The notes under the pieces were generated by a model. It ran no database searches and had not been told where the DNA came from. It saw only the letters and a program-made list of their open reading frames with translations. Below, piece after piece: positions 12,701-25,192 of a stretch of 52,851 nucleotides of DNA (its first letter is position 1; each line of letters begins with the position of its first letter). The position numbers were made by a program, and so were the translations under genes. This DNA is from Klebsormidium nitens (taxonomy: Eukaryota; Streptophyta; Klebsormidiophyceae; Klebsormidiales; Klebsormidiaceae): contig DF237420.1 in NCBI GenBank assembly GCA_000708835.1, positions 20,811 to 73,661 of the forward strand. The letters run 5' to 3'.

Positions 12701-13541
12701 CATCGTGCACACTGCAGACGTCATATGCATGTGACTTTCAACAGCGGTCTCTGCAGATGGGTACGGTCTAGTGGCGCCTACGTCATGAGTATTAGGTAAA
12801 CCACTTTCGTCACGGCAGCATCGAGAGTGCGAAACTGGGAGTCTGGGAGAATTGACCTGGAGCTAGAGGACTTCTTTCTTTTTCGTAGCAGGTAAGTACC
12901 AGGTAGCGCTTTCAAGGCAGCTCCGACCATGATCCCATGACAATGACGTGACGGCAACGAGATTGCCCTCCATGCGCGCGCGCCACCTTCAATGAGCCTC
13001 GCTCAGTGACTGCTACTCGAAGAGTCGAAGTTCAAGAGGGTTCTGGCTTTGCCTCTTTCAACCTCAAGTTGAAAAGGTCCCTGTGCAGTCCTTTCACACG
13101 GGCCCTAGTGCTGATCACAGCTGTCATGTGGAAGCTGACTGTGCGCACCAGCGCCTAGCCTGCTGATCAACGGCAAAACTTCTTTGCAGCAGGTGACTGA
13201 AAAGTCAGATTGGGTCTTTGTTATCATGTGAGCAAGATTTTAAGTATGCAGCTTGATTACAAACGCTGACGGGCGCGCCGTGGCCAGGATAGAGGGACTT
13301 TTGAGGTGAGCCACTGTACTGGGCTGCACAGGAGTCTCTGACAGGAGACGAGGTCGATTCCAAAAGTGGAGATCGCTGCAGTATATCGACGGACGGCGCA
13401 GCTAGGCCCACAGCAGTGGCCACATGCAATGTGGCTGTACGGAAGAGCTCCGATTTACATTTTTTTGGTTGGACTAACTAGAGCCTGAAGACTTGCGGAA
13501 GAGACAACCTCACGTAGCTAGACATTGTGGATATAAGCAGT
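9783..13541. other. Divergent intergenic region between bestrophin-like and GH3 genes
   Basis: The 3.76 kb between the two ATGs must hold both promoters. I see no coding sequence with family similarity. It contains a foldback element (listed separately, about 11648-12276). I cannot place a TATA box or auxin-response element with confidence. Confidence 0.5.
11648..12276. mobile_element. Foldback / MITE-like element with imperfect inverted arms
   Basis: The arm 11660-11705 (landmarks GCATGGTGTCAA, GGTGCACTGAACTCCGGTTT) is matched in reverse complement by 12218-12263, about 41 of 46 positions. A looser match extends outwards over the GTCCGTACC segments at 11648 and 12270-12276. The interior holds GGAAGCCGGTT motifs at about 11727, 11773 and 12204. 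No transposase is encoded. Target-site duplications were not resolved. Confidence 0.6.
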
Positions 13542-16500
13542 ATGGCTTCTCACCGGGTCGATGCTGAGCAGCCAGAAGCCGGCGTGTCAACCTCTCAAGG
13601 GGCAAGTGGTGCCCCAGACTTTAACACCAGCATTGGTGAAGTCCGCCCACCAGCTTACAGCATTGATGACCTGGAGAGAGATGCCAAAGAAGGGGTGCAA
13701 GAGGTGCAGCGCAGAGTGCTCACAGCGATTCTGGCGCTTAATGAAAACACAGAATACCTACGCAGGTCAGTTGACCGGATGTCACTGCTTTCTGAGCTGG
13801 AACGTGTGCAACAAAACAACTGAAGCAGAGCCTGTGAGCCTTTGTTGGTGCCCGCTAAAAGATACTCTTGTGAGTTTGTTTGGTCTCTTCTGCTTCTTTT
13901 TCCTACCAGCTCATCTGGCTGTGACTCTTGTAATGGATCCCACGGACTGTTCCTACCTTTGCAGAGCTAGCAAGATAGCTAGTTTTCAGCTGTGTACAGG
14001 CATGTTTGATCTTTCCAGAACGAACCATATCTAAATTGACAAGGCGCAGCTGTCCTTATTTTGTGAGCAACGCGAACCAGCTGTATGCAGTGGATTGAGT
14101 CCGCGCAAGACTATAAATGCACAACCCGACAAGAGGCTAGCATTTTAGGGGACGTGCATGTATTCAACAACATAAAGCATTGACGTGCGCTGCGCTCTAG
14201 AGAGCTGCGCTTGGTTCCCTTCTTTGACTGCAAGATCCAAAATTCCTGAAGCTTGTCTGCCGTTGCTCTTTGACTGAAGCAAACGTCTCTTTGCGCTGTG
14301 CAGCTACGGGTTGGATCGATCGTCCAGCGTGGAAAGATTCAAAGCTGCGCATCCCCTGACCACTTACGGCCACTTCAAGCCCTGGGTGGAGCGAGAGGCA
14401 TCCAACTTCCATACGGGAAGCGAACCGAAGATCCTCTGCGGAGAGAAGATTGCACACTTTCTGCTGACGTAAGCAATCAAATCCTTTTGCTTTGTCAGCA
14501 TTGCAGATCAGGTGCTCCCTCACAAATCAACAATGCTTACGAGTGGAAGGTGTTAGACAAGGAGGATGGTGGTGTAACCATCCTTGATGGCGGAAATGCA
14601 GTTGTCTCGGAAACGGGCGCCTTTGTCGAATGAAGGCAGGCAGGAGATTAGCGCGTGAAACTTTGATTCTGGTGATTGCGACGTCTGCGCTTGAAGAGAA
14701 TGTCAGATTAAGCACGGTCCGCTCAACAAGACCGGCCAACAATAACAGAGCCCGGACGCTGAGCTGGCAGAAGCTTCAGGAACAACAGATGGCCTGTTAC
14801 GCAAACTCACACCAACTCCATTCTTTCATTGTCTTTTATCGATTATCACAGAGAGTCTGTTTTTGAGAACTGTCTTCTTACGGTGTTCCTCCAGGTCTGG
14901 AAGCACCGACAGCCGGAAGCTGATCCCCGAGACGGAGGGCTCGTTGACCCGCGCCACGCGGTTGATTGTTCTGGCGGCCTCCATCTTTACAAGGTACCGA
15001 AGTACTGATGAACTGCATTTCACCTGCCCTTGAGCGATTCGGTATGCTTTTCCATGGCGTGTTCTTGGCAACTTTCGTTTCCGTGCTGAATGTTGGGTCG
15101 CTCGACTCAGGTTTGCGAGAGGGTTTCAGGATCCGGATTCCCACGAGCTTAACACGGTCGCCGTTACTTACTTGCCTGCTCATTCAGTCCACAGAAACTT
15201 TTGAAAACAGCTAGACAATTGCTCGCGCAGTCAATCGTTGAGCGACGCTGCCAAGCCGGGCTTGTAAGTTTGTTTTCCGCCCGTCCCTTACAGGAACGGC
15301 AAGTCGCGCTTTCCTGTGTCCGCAAGTCTTGATCTGTTTGGCAGAGACCACAAACGCTAGATTATCTCGAGTTCATGTTTCGGGCGGAAGCAGCTTAAGC
15401 AGAAACAGGGCCCAGTCCGCTGATCAGCAACTTCTGAAAACTCAAGAGTTACTGTATCCCGTCTCGATTCCAAGCAGAAGTCATCGGACCAGTCTCGTCG
15501 GACGGTCAGAACTAAACGGACTCCCAAACTTTGCGCCGGCCAGTCAGCCGAGCTCAGAAGAGATTCCGAACAAGCCAGGTTTTCCGCGAGTTGAAGAAGT
15601 AGCTTCATGCAATCTACCCATAATGTCGCTTTTCCTGGCAGCTTATCTAATTGGAGCTTAGTTTGCACGTGCTTAAGCCAGGCACACAGCCAATCAATCC
15701 ACTCGTAGAGAAGATACTGACTTAATTGCCTGCTGAATTTGGATCTTCTCCGTGTACCCACCAGATTCGTGACCCAGCTCGGTTGACCCGCAGGTTCTTC
15801 GGCGCTGAGTCCAACGCCTACGCGCTGCGCCTGGTCAACATGACTCGGCCGCAGCCTCTTCCGGGCGGTCTTCAAGCCATGCATTTAGTTCCAGCTCTTA
15901 CCCGGTTTGGCCTCGACAAGTTTCCCGACGCCGTGTCCCGCACCATGAGCAGCCCCGCGGAGGTATTCACACTGTTCGACGCGGAGCAAGCCGCGTACTG
16001 CCACATGCTCTGCGCGCTCGCCGGTGCGAAAAAGCTCACCCAGATGCGGACCTCGTTCGCCGCCAGCTTCGTCGCGGCTTTTCACACTCTGGAGCGGGAC
16101 TGGCGGGGCCTGGTGGAGGACGTCCGGAGCGGCGGTGTGAATGCGGCCCGGGTCGGGTCGGAGGAAGTTCGGGCGGCGATCGCAACGAGAATGGCGAGGG
16201 ATTGCGAGGATTTGAAGAGTCTTGCGGACGAGCTCGAAGCGGAATTCCAGAAAGGGTTTGACGGGATCATCCCGAGAGTGTGGCCGAAGGTGAAGTTCGT
16301 GGAGTGCATTCTCACTGGGCCAATGGCACCCTATCTGGAGCCCCTCAGAAGGTGAGAACCGGCGCCCTTGGGCGAGTTTTGATCCACGCTTGTGAAGTGA
16401 GATTATTGAAGCGCTGCAGAATTTGTATCTTCCTTCGACTTGCTTCAAGCAGAACGATCTACACCGTTATCGTCGTCCCTTGAAAATGGATCGCTTCTAG

Positions 16501-17885
16501 TTCCGTCCTGGACCTCAGGGGTTGCGTTCAGAGATCATCCATACTAAGGTGCTTTCATCAGCCACTTGCAAGCCATGAAGAGAAATTGAAAGCAAGTTTT
16601 TTATCTGCTTGCTCCGCCTTCCGTCAAGTTTCGTATATTCCGTCTATCATCGTTCGTCATCGTCTTCGTCGTTTCGGATTTTCCACTTGCATCCGCATAG
16701 TTTGTGCCAGGGCTTCAATTCGAACAGGAAGTCGCGAGCTACCCGCAAATATTCTGACCGATTATCTTCTCTGCCCTCATCGCTAGAGTCGCCGGGACAC
16801 GTCAATCCTCACCACTCTCACCGATGCTCCTCACTCTTCATGGGCTCTCGGCGCAATCTATCAGGCTGCCATTCGTCTCTCTGACTGTTTCGAAGCGCTA
16901 TCGTTTCCGTTTCAACTCCAGTTTTTAGCAACCCTACTAGAGGTATCTCCGATGAAGGTAGCCGTTTCCGGTTTTAGATCTTTTCTTACTCGTAAAGTCT
17001 CTCCGAACTTTCCCTAGGTTTGCGGGCCCGTACCTTCCCCTGGTTACGCTAACCTACGGCTCCTCCGAAGCCTTCGTCGGCATCAATGTCGACCTCTCGA
17101 GTCCCGACCCCAGCACTGCCCGGTACACCGTTCTCCCGAGGGAGGCCTTCTGGGAATTCATCCCGGTGGAAGCGACCGGTAGCGAATCCCCGACCACTCT
17201 CGGCCTTCACGAGCTCGAAGTCGGCCGCTGCTACGAAGTGGTACTCACCAACTACGGCGGTCTGTACCGGTACCGACTGGAGGACATCGTCAAAGTGGAG
17301 GCGCACTTACACTCCCTGCCGCAGATCAGCTTCCAGTACCGCCGGGGCGTGCTCGCGATCCAGGGCGCGAGCGAGCACGTGACCGAGCGCGACCTCGCGG
17401 CCGCGGTCGCGGACGCGGCCGCGGCGCTCGCGCCACGCGCGCTGCGCCTGGTCGAGTACACGACCGCGATCGACATGGAGTGCCGGCCGCCGCGGTACAC
17501 CGTCTTCTGGGAGGTAGAACCTCTACCGGGAAACGCGGCGGGAAGGGTTGAGCTCCCTGCGGAGAACCAGGAAGAGGCATCGGCCTCGCTCGACGTTGCG
17601 GAGTTGGCAGATGCGCTCGACAGAGCCGTTCAGGCGCAGAACGCGTCGTACGACATGTCCCGCTCGGTGAAGAAGGAGCTGTCGAAGCTGGAGCTGTGTG
17701 TCGTCCGGGCGGGAACATTCGACGAGCTGTTTCGATACAAGGTGGCCCAGGGGGCGCACGCCGGGCAGTACAAAGTGCCCCGGTGCCTCAAAACGGAGGA
17801 CGTGCTTGGGATATTCCGGCGGAACGTTCAGCGGAGCTCCGCTCCGGACAGCCAGTGGGTGACCGGGGGGCAAGGCGGGAGTTGA
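13542..17885 (+). CDS. GH3: GH3 family acyl acid-amido synthetase
   Basis: Adenylating enzyme that joins an acyl hormone (indole-3-acetate, jasmonate or a related acid) to an amino acid using ATP; expected cytosolic. Exons: 13542-13765, 14304-14468, 14895-14993, 15794-16351, 17018-17885 (1914 nt, 637 residues, slightly longer than the usual 570-620). Exon 1 has a polar N-terminus and then VLTAILALNENTEYL, the family's 'vL..IL..N..TEYL'. Exon 2 gives TTYGHFKPWVEREA. The ATP loop spans exons 2-3 as TSGSTDSRKLIP, residues 130-141, against the usual SSGTS.G..KliP. Exon 4 has SSPAEVFTLFDAEQAAYCHMLC. Exon 5 has TYGSSEAFVGIN (about 360-371), GLYRYRLEDIV (about 430-440, usual GDvV) and the C-terminal AGQYKVPRCL. 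The start is the first ATG; GTG only upstream. Which acyl acid is used cannot be read from the sequence. No junction copies were seen in its introns. Confidence 0.93.
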
Positions 17886-18989
17886 GTACAGCCAGCTTGT
17901 AATATTCGTTCCTCACGGGAATACAGAAGCGTCGTGTGCTTGCAGACTACGAAACTGTCCCGTTCAGAGTTACGTAGCGCGCCGTAGTGCCCCGAGTGTC
18001 GCGTTAACGAGAACGTACTAGCTACATTTCTCACGACGTCAGAAGATGCAGCATGACTGTCGGTTAGGTGGGTGTGTGTCACTCGTACGCTTTTGGAAGC
18101 TTAGGGAATCGTCAGAAACCACTTTTTTTGCTTCACGTCAATCGCACAGTCGACCTCAGCTTGAAATTGAGGTTGAGAACTTGCTTAGGCACGGCATGTG
18201 AGTGGTATCTCATCTGGTCGAAAAACAGATTCTCATACAGAGTCACGGACTGTCGTTACACGGCTCCAAACTTCAGGATGCCGGCATAGAGAGCATACTT
18301 TCTTCCGTAGTCATTGAAAATTCACATGCAGTTTTATGCATGCAGATTAAGCTTTGAATATTTTCGCGGTAGTTCTAGTACTTATCACGTAATTCTACTC
18401 GTCTGTTCACTGTGCAATTCTCATCTTACATATCCGACTGTTTGAAAGGCCAATCATGACCATGTCTCCCTTGGATATGCGGCAAAAGAAGAGGCCCTTC
18501 AGTGCTCGAGTATATGAAACAAGATTCTCAAAACATGAATCGCGAACTGCAATCTGAACACCAGCTCAAATATTTTTCGAGGCAGCGCTGCCTGTCCGCC
18601 CCTTCTCCGGAGCGACGCGCCTGTATGTCACTGGCACTCCCGCGAACCGGCCACTTGACTCGGTCATTTGTCAAAGAACGAGTCGTATGAGATTTGAGTT
18701 GCAAGTCCAAACGGGCTGCGGGGCAAGTCATGCAACCACGCACCACTATATTGCATGTTTCGCGACTCAGGTCTGTGTGTCTGCCAGTGGTGTCTATTGA
18801 GGTTATAACGGATTCGCAAAGCCCGATGTGCGTTTCGAACTGCAAAGCGTCCTTAGCACAAAGATCGAGTCCGTCCTGAGATGTTTTTCCTTCCTTGGAA
18901 TCGGGTTAACTAACACCTCCTGATGGCCGGAGGGCGATCGCCTTAGCTACATCAGGATCGCATCTCAGCCCGTGTTTGTGCGCCACGTG
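17886..18989. other. Convergent intergenic region, no gene seen
   Basis: The 1.1 kb between the GH3 stop (+) and the TRIC stop (-) shows no convincing coding exon, inverted repeat or RNA gene. Short ORFs here lack codon bias or family similarity. Confidence 0.5.
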
Positions 18990-21900
18990 TCACATGGCCT
19001 TCTTCTTCTGTCCAACGGTGGGAGGCGCTTTGGCGGCAGACTTTTCGGCGCCCTTCAGAACGTCGGCAGGACGAGGGATCCCCCTGAAAGCTCAAACAAA
19101 TCAAAAGCGTTAGCACGCTAACCAGCGTGCAACCGGGCCGGGTTGGGCGCCTACCTCCATCTGCCTTGAAAGATAAACGGCAGAACCGGAAATTAAGGCA
19201 GGGTCCTAAGGTTCAACCTGAAGGCTTATTCGAGAAAAATTCAGAACCGTTCTGCGTTTCATGTCTGTAGAAAGACACGCTCGTCGGCAGCTTCGAAAGG
19301 GAAAGGGATCCGATGTCATCCGCCAGGTCAGACGATCCACATCTTGCCCAGCAAGTAACCCCTTTTCTCGATGTTCGTCTCGACGCATCGTCTCGATTTG
19401 GAGCTGAACAAGAGAGGAAGAAAAGTGAGAACGACTTCTTACGTCACCACGTGGAAGACGTAGTCGATCGGGGCGGTGCAATCCAGGGGCAGTCCCGTGA
19501 ACTCCGAAGCGAGCGCTTGGGCCACCTACATACGGAAGACGAAACCCTTCAAGAGATATGCATCTCTGATCTGGCAATTACAGCTCGTACGTATGGCGGT
19601 TTTAAGAACGCCGCTGATCTTCCGGTTCCATTAGCTCACTCCCAAAAAACCATGGGTTAAGTCTCCCCGTTCACAACACGCAGATTGGTCTCGTGTCGCG
19701 GCTTGGGGCCAGCTTGATTATGATGGGCGTAAACAACTCCCTGTCCCACCGCCGTTACGCTGTTGACAATTACCCCTAGCTCGTCCTAAATCTCGTAACA
19801 GAGCAACAATCACGCGTTTGTGGGTTCTATGCAGTGCCTCAGAATCGCGAACGTTCCTGGGCCCTTCTGAAACCATGTGAGTACAGTACGTTGAGGTGAG
19901 CCCTGCAACGACGACAACACGTGTTGGGCGGTGATGTCACAACCTGCTTATTCTGGGGCCCCTTAACCTCGCATCCAAGATGTTCTTTTCGAAGGAGCTC
20001 TTAGAAGGGGAGAGCGTATGGTATATCGTCGACTTCCGCAAACTTCGCACCTAAGGACTTGCAGACTGGCCGTGCAACATCTTGGGTGCGAGTTCAAGGT
20101 TCCCGAAATCAATAAAAACCTTTCACCTCAAAGAAGCTCACCAGGAAAGTGATGCCAAGGGCTTCGGCCACGTCTTGGGGCAGAATAGGGAGCCAGTGGA
20201 CGGTCGAGAGGTACAGAAAGGCGATCACGAAAGACGACCACGTGTTCCTGTCAGAAAAAATCAGATTCCCTTTTTCGTGCGTCGGCCGCAGCGATTCAAT
20301 AGAAGAAAAGCAATGGAACGTTTTCGGGACTGCCGGACTGATCGATAGGGATTGCCGAAGTGATCCAAAAGTCGCTTCAGGAATCAGTCGAATTATGGCA
20401 ACTACCTCATCTCGACCTGCTGGGTCCATTTGAGTAAGTAAGTTCCGCTCGTTGGAGAACTCTGGGGACTATACCCTCACGGTAGATCACCGCCTGCGAC
20501 TTGCACTTCGAAGACAGAGCGGAACCCACACAGGAAGAAGCCGACGCTTGATTCCTCTCGTATATTACGTTAGGTTTCTTCACGAGGGGCTGAATTCACA
20601 TTCTGCCACTGAGTTTTCTTTCATCCGAAAACGGCCGTCGCAGATCGGAAGCTCCCAGGGGAAAGAATCGCGCAAACGCGCTGGCATTCCGCTTGCGCGT
20701 AATCCGGCTCTTTGCGAAATGCACGATGAACACGCTGCATCTGGGACCTACGGCTGAATCGCAAACAGGTAGCGCCTGACGGCAGAGCTATCCTTCTTCT
20801 GGATGCGTCACGTGCGGAAAGCTCTTACCAGGTCGGATAGGAGAACTCCATCGGCTTCCGTAAACCCATGTTATACAACACAATGTCCGTCAGATAAACG
20901 CCGCCGCAGCCCCCCAAAGTGCCCAGTAAGAGGGGCGAAACAACGACTCCTGGGGCGCAGACTTTGACGGCGTGAGTCACGCCGGCTGCGATCGTGTGCG
21001 CTTTCAGGACGGACGAAGCGACACGGCAAGCGGCCTGCAGAGAGAAGGGGGCGACTGGAGGATATGCTATCGTGAGGTTATCGCGGAAAGGACTTGAGTA
21101 GGTGTGAAGCCAAGTCAGGAGATGCGGTTGGTCCTCGGAGATCTGAGGACATCAACTTAGGGCTTATTTCTCTCTTTCTTTTCTCTTTTAAGCTCTTTCT
21201 TTTTCCGTGGACGATACCAGCTGCATCGTAAGGGACTCAAGAACGGACAAAATCCTCAGCGCTGGACAGAACCCGGAGTCGAAGTTCCTTTCTGGCTTAC
21301 GTTTCCAAATTCTGGTTAGAAGGTTCGAACAGAATTGGGGAACGAAGCTCCAAGTTGATTTTTGAGTCAAAACTTTGACATTGAACGTTACCAAGCAGAG
21401 TCGGGTTCGGATAGGAACGGATCAGGCCAACAAGCGGCCGGAAGAGGAGAGAACGACAGGTTTGCCGCTCGAAAGCTGACTGGCTGCAACATAACTGGGC
21501 TGCTTGTTTTACATTAGGTTTTACAACCACACAATATCCTGCCAGGTTCTGCCTGTTCTTCGAAAGAAAGGTCCGTCTTAGCACGATTATAAATCATGAC
21601 GAAACTCCTGACATACAGGACCGCCTTCTTGCAGGAGGCAGTATCTGTCGAGTCTCAGGCAGCCATCACTCGAAACGCGCCCTGTCTTAATATGGAAGAG
21701 CCCATTGACGTTCTCATGCAATCTCTGAGCTCAAAGGGCGTTTTAGAAAAAGACGTACCCTTGCTGGAAGGTTGTTGTAGAGCTTGAATACGAGGTCCCC
21801 AGGGCAGTATATCATTAGGTACCAGCAGACCGAGAATATAACCAGAATGAAGTCATATTGAAGCCATACTGGGAGCTCCGCCAGAAAGAGACTGGACAGA

Positions 21901-22653
21901 GTGCCCCCGCCAAAGCCGGCGCAGAATGCCATCCAATATCCGATGAGCCAGTACTGGTTGAAAGCCCCTCGGAAGAAGGAAGACACGAAGAGGGAGTGCA
22001 TTGCGAGCATGTAGGGAAGGGGCACCCTGAAGAGAAGAAAGTTATGAGGTTGGTAAGAGCGGAATTCTTGGCCAAAGTTGATGGTACAATTAGTGAAGGT
22101 TTGGACAAGCTTGAGCAAAGCTAGCTGTGTCAAAAGGGTAAGCAAAATTCCTGAGTGTTGTCTGCAGGAAGCTCATTTTCCAATTTATGATTACTACCGG
22201 CGAAAAATACAGTGGTCTTCCAAAAGCTCACAAATTGGTCTGATTGCCAACGTGATGCTATCAGGGTTTGGACTCAGCTTCAAACTTCAAAGCAATGAGT
22301 TGCAATTTCTTGAGCTCCAGAATTTTCCTGTTTATATGACCAATCTGCAGAGGTGAGTGGATACCCGTCCCGGCATCCTGCGCACCACTTTACCGCCCTC
22401 TTCAAGTATTCATCAAAAAACTCACCATCACCGCATCTGCAAAAACGCAACCAATGAGCGCGCAACTCTAAACAGATAGTCGGCAGTGCAAAGATGCCAA
22501 GCGACTCTGCCCAATGCCAAGCACTCACATGCTGTATGATCGCCCAACTTTTCGAATCCCGTCATGATACGGCTCCAGGAGCTGCCTTGCTTGAGCTGCC
22601 AGCTCAGCGGTGGTGTTTGGATGCAGGAACGACCCGGTGAAAAGGGACGCCAT
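18990..22653 (-). CDS. TRIC-type trimeric intracellular cation channel
   Basis: Predicted 317-residue multi-pass channel of the TRIC family, which in animals carries K+ counter-current across the ER during Ca2+ release. Exons on the minus strand: 22653-22529, 22436-22365, 22026-21759, 21034-20829, 20247-20142, 19525-19443, 19083-18990 (954 nt; every phase fits). Diagnostic segments are VPLPYMLAMHSLFV, the glycine-rich FCAGFGGGTLSSLFL, SVCWYLMIYCPGDLVFKL (family 'WYLvfYcP.Dl.yk'), AAGVTHAVKVCAP, LLGTLGGCGGVYL, and a last helix NTWSSFVIAFLYLSTVHW. The C-terminus is lysine-rich (GQKKKAM), as in other TRIC proteins, where a basic tail acts in the ER. The least certain exon is 22436-22365, chosen because its GG/GTATCC donor is the one that keeps phase. 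It sits head to head with the ILR1-like gene. Confidence 0.9.
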
Positions 22654-23755
22654 GGAATGCCGCTATTGCAGTAAGTCGGTGCGATGAGTTTGTGTCAGTT
22701 AAACCGAGAGTAGACCCTCTTCTTGAGGAGGTTCTGATTGGAAGCTCGACTGTCTAAACCCTCCAACAAGAAGCTCGACGCACGCTCGACGATTCTAGGA
22801 TAGGCTGAAAGAGATCCGCCTAATTAGAATCAGATGATTGCATATATGGACATCTCCACAACTCCGAAGATTGAAGGATGTGACTACCACTGGCAGTTTG
22901 CAAGGCACCTGAGTACGTACAAGTATGCTGACGGCATTGGACAAGTCTCTTCAAAGTTTCTCGGTGTTGACCGCAGCTGTGCAGGTTGACAGCAGCTCGC
23001 CATGCCAATACTCAGTATACGCATAGCGGCTAAGTTTCAGTTAGTGGACCTTCTCAGCACTCGGGTTGAAACCAGCTTCTCTTGCCCTTCCTACTTCAAT
23101 CATCTAAGAGGCGCCATATAGATGACAGCGAGCTAGAGAGCGAAGTTCATCGGATGGCTATGCGTTGATGTATAGTGGCAGAAGTAGCTAGTCTGTTAGC
23201 ACAGTGAACAGACAGACTGTAACTATGAGCCGCGCCGTGTATAAACTTCCTTCCAGGTCTAGATTGCTAGCTGCCGTGACTGTGTCTCCCTTCTGTCCCT
23301 TCTCCCTTGCCGAACTGCGAAGCCATCAAGCGCCAGCTAACTGCAGCAATCAGTGCCGCCCTGCGTGCCTCATGCAGTGGGGCCACCTTCAAGTTGGCAG
23401 TGGTTTATATCGTATGCGAATACACAGTACCCATTCACGGGGGCGATTCCGGTACGAAAATGAATGATTACACGGCCGGTACACAACCGGTCGGCGGATA
23501 TCGTGAGGTCAGTGATGTACGGTATCCGACGTCACCAATGATTCAACCGTTTCCCCGTATGCCCACGTAGTTAATGCTGGTCGTGACCGGACGGACCGTT
23601 GTACCCAGATGCGCGCGGCTGGCCGCCCGCGCCGGCTGCTGAAGTTTACGAAAGTGTACCAGGTACACGTTACCCGAGCTCATGCTGTACAGCTTTAACC
23701 CTCTGTGGCAACCTCTAATACCTACCGGTAGTTGCTCGCAGTCAGTCCCATCAAC

Positions 23756-23953
23756 GTACCGTACCAGCGTTTAATTTCGTCAAATAATAAATACATATAT
23801 GGCCTGACGAATTTCGCTGGAAAGTTTTCTGGGCGGTAATGGACCGATAATGGTCTCCTTTGGCAGGTAACGCTAGGGATGCCGAAACCCGTAAACGTTT
23901 CATAATGAATTATGTGGCGTCGAACCTGACGAAATCAAACGCTGGTACGGTAC
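23756..23953. mobile_element. Short MITE-like element with 27-nt inverted repeats
   Basis: The arms 23756-23782 and 23927-23953 are reverse complements over 27 positions with one mismatch (GTACCGTACCAGCGTTT...TTTCGTCA). The interior is AT-rich with no coding capacity. The total is 198 bp. The flanks show no obvious target-site duplication. Confidence 0.75.
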
Positions 23954-24201
23954 CTTAATCCCATGCAAAGCAAGGCAGCTCAGATTCGCTACATGACTGA
24001 TGGCATCATGAGAGGCTAGCCGCTAGAGCTGAGGCTCCACTCAGAGCCGTCTTAGACTAATCAATCACTTGTATAGCCAGGCGCTGGTCTTTCTTTCACA
24101 ATACCGGTAATTTCTCATTCGCTTTCCACGTATATACAAATCAGCAGTGTTCACCATGCAACCACTCCTAATTACAGGCCCGGGCTCTGTAGCAAAAGTT
24201 C

Positions 24202-24595
24202 CAGTGATCGTGGCGAAATTGTTTTCGGAAATGCGCAAACACTAATTGCTAAAGCGCAAATTCACCCTAATTGGCGAAATTGGCGAAATTCTCTGTATGC
24301 TTATGCGATTTCGGGCGCCCCAGCCTATGACTTGGTGCCAAAATGTGTGCTGGTCTGACGCTAACCCACCTATCAGCCGCCTCAAAGGTCGACTGCCCAT
24401 ACAAGGTCAGATGTAACTGCCATCTGAGCCCAGAATGTCATTGACACAGTTATTTTACGCCCACGCGCCTATGCGCGGCCGCGCGGCCGCGCTTAATTTC
24501 GCCAACCTGCGCAAACTGCTCCGTTTGCGCGAATATGCGCAAGCTAATGCGCAAACCTAATTGGCGAAATCAATTAGGTTTCGCCACGAACACTG
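24202..24595. mobile_element. MITE-like element with CAGTG termini and repeated GGCGAAAT motifs
   Basis: The left end CAGTGATCGTGGCGAAA (24202) is matched in reverse complement by the right end TTTCGCCACGAACACTG (to 24595), 16 of 17 positions. Subterminal repeats of GCGCAAAC and CCTAATTGGCGAAAT occur near both ends, as in hAT-like non-autonomous elements. A G+C palindrome of NotI-like GCGGCCGC units lies at about 24475-24492. AGCAAAA occurs just outside both ends (imperfectly positioned on the left), a possible target duplication. No transposase. Confidence 0.7.
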
Positions 24596-25192
24596 AGCAA
24601 AACTGTAGCAAGAAGCCTACTAAGAAAAGCAGTCTATGGACTATACGAGGCAGTCTTGACTAAGCCAGGATTGACCCGGAGTTGTATGAGCCACCAAAGC
24701 TCCGAGAGCTGGACGCAGTTTGTGGATCCAGCTTCCAAGCTTTGGTGCGGTGAACCGCAAAGAACTCCAGCGTCTTCATTGTATCTTCAGGCGGGCATGC
24801 ACCAACACATATGCACCTAAGCTAAACGCCATTGGTTCTTCTACGCACCCGCGACAAACCAGGTGAGCTAAGCGCGTCCATTTGTCGAGTAGCGGGTGGA
24901 ATCTGCTCTGACGCGCTGTTTCTCCAATCAGGGCGCACTTTAAGAGCTATCATTCATAGCAATTCGTTCACATTTGGAAAGATTTGAGGATGAAAGAACG
25001 TCTAAAGGGTGGTGGATTCATATCTGGAGCTCCAGATATTCGTATCACTGTTTGGTGAGATCGCCACCCAGAAAGAACGTCCCACTAAACGACCATATGA
25101 TGGGGCACGGAGCGCATCCATATTAGGATTGCCCTCTTCTGCTTGGCTGGTGTCAACTGGCTGAAACAGAAGATATCACTCGTAATCTGTCC

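Larger units (their letters stand above)
22654..25192. other. Divergent intergenic region with MITE-like elements
   Basis: The 2.5 kb between the ATGs of the TRIC (-) and ILR1-like (+) genes. No coding exon was recognised. Two small inverted-repeat elements are listed separately (23756-23953 and 24202-24595). The promoters of both genes should lie here or in first exons. Confidence 0.5.

Noticed and set aside
15357-15884. 175-residue open frame on the minus strand
   Set aside because: It covers GH3 intron 3 and the antisense of exon 4; no family similarity.
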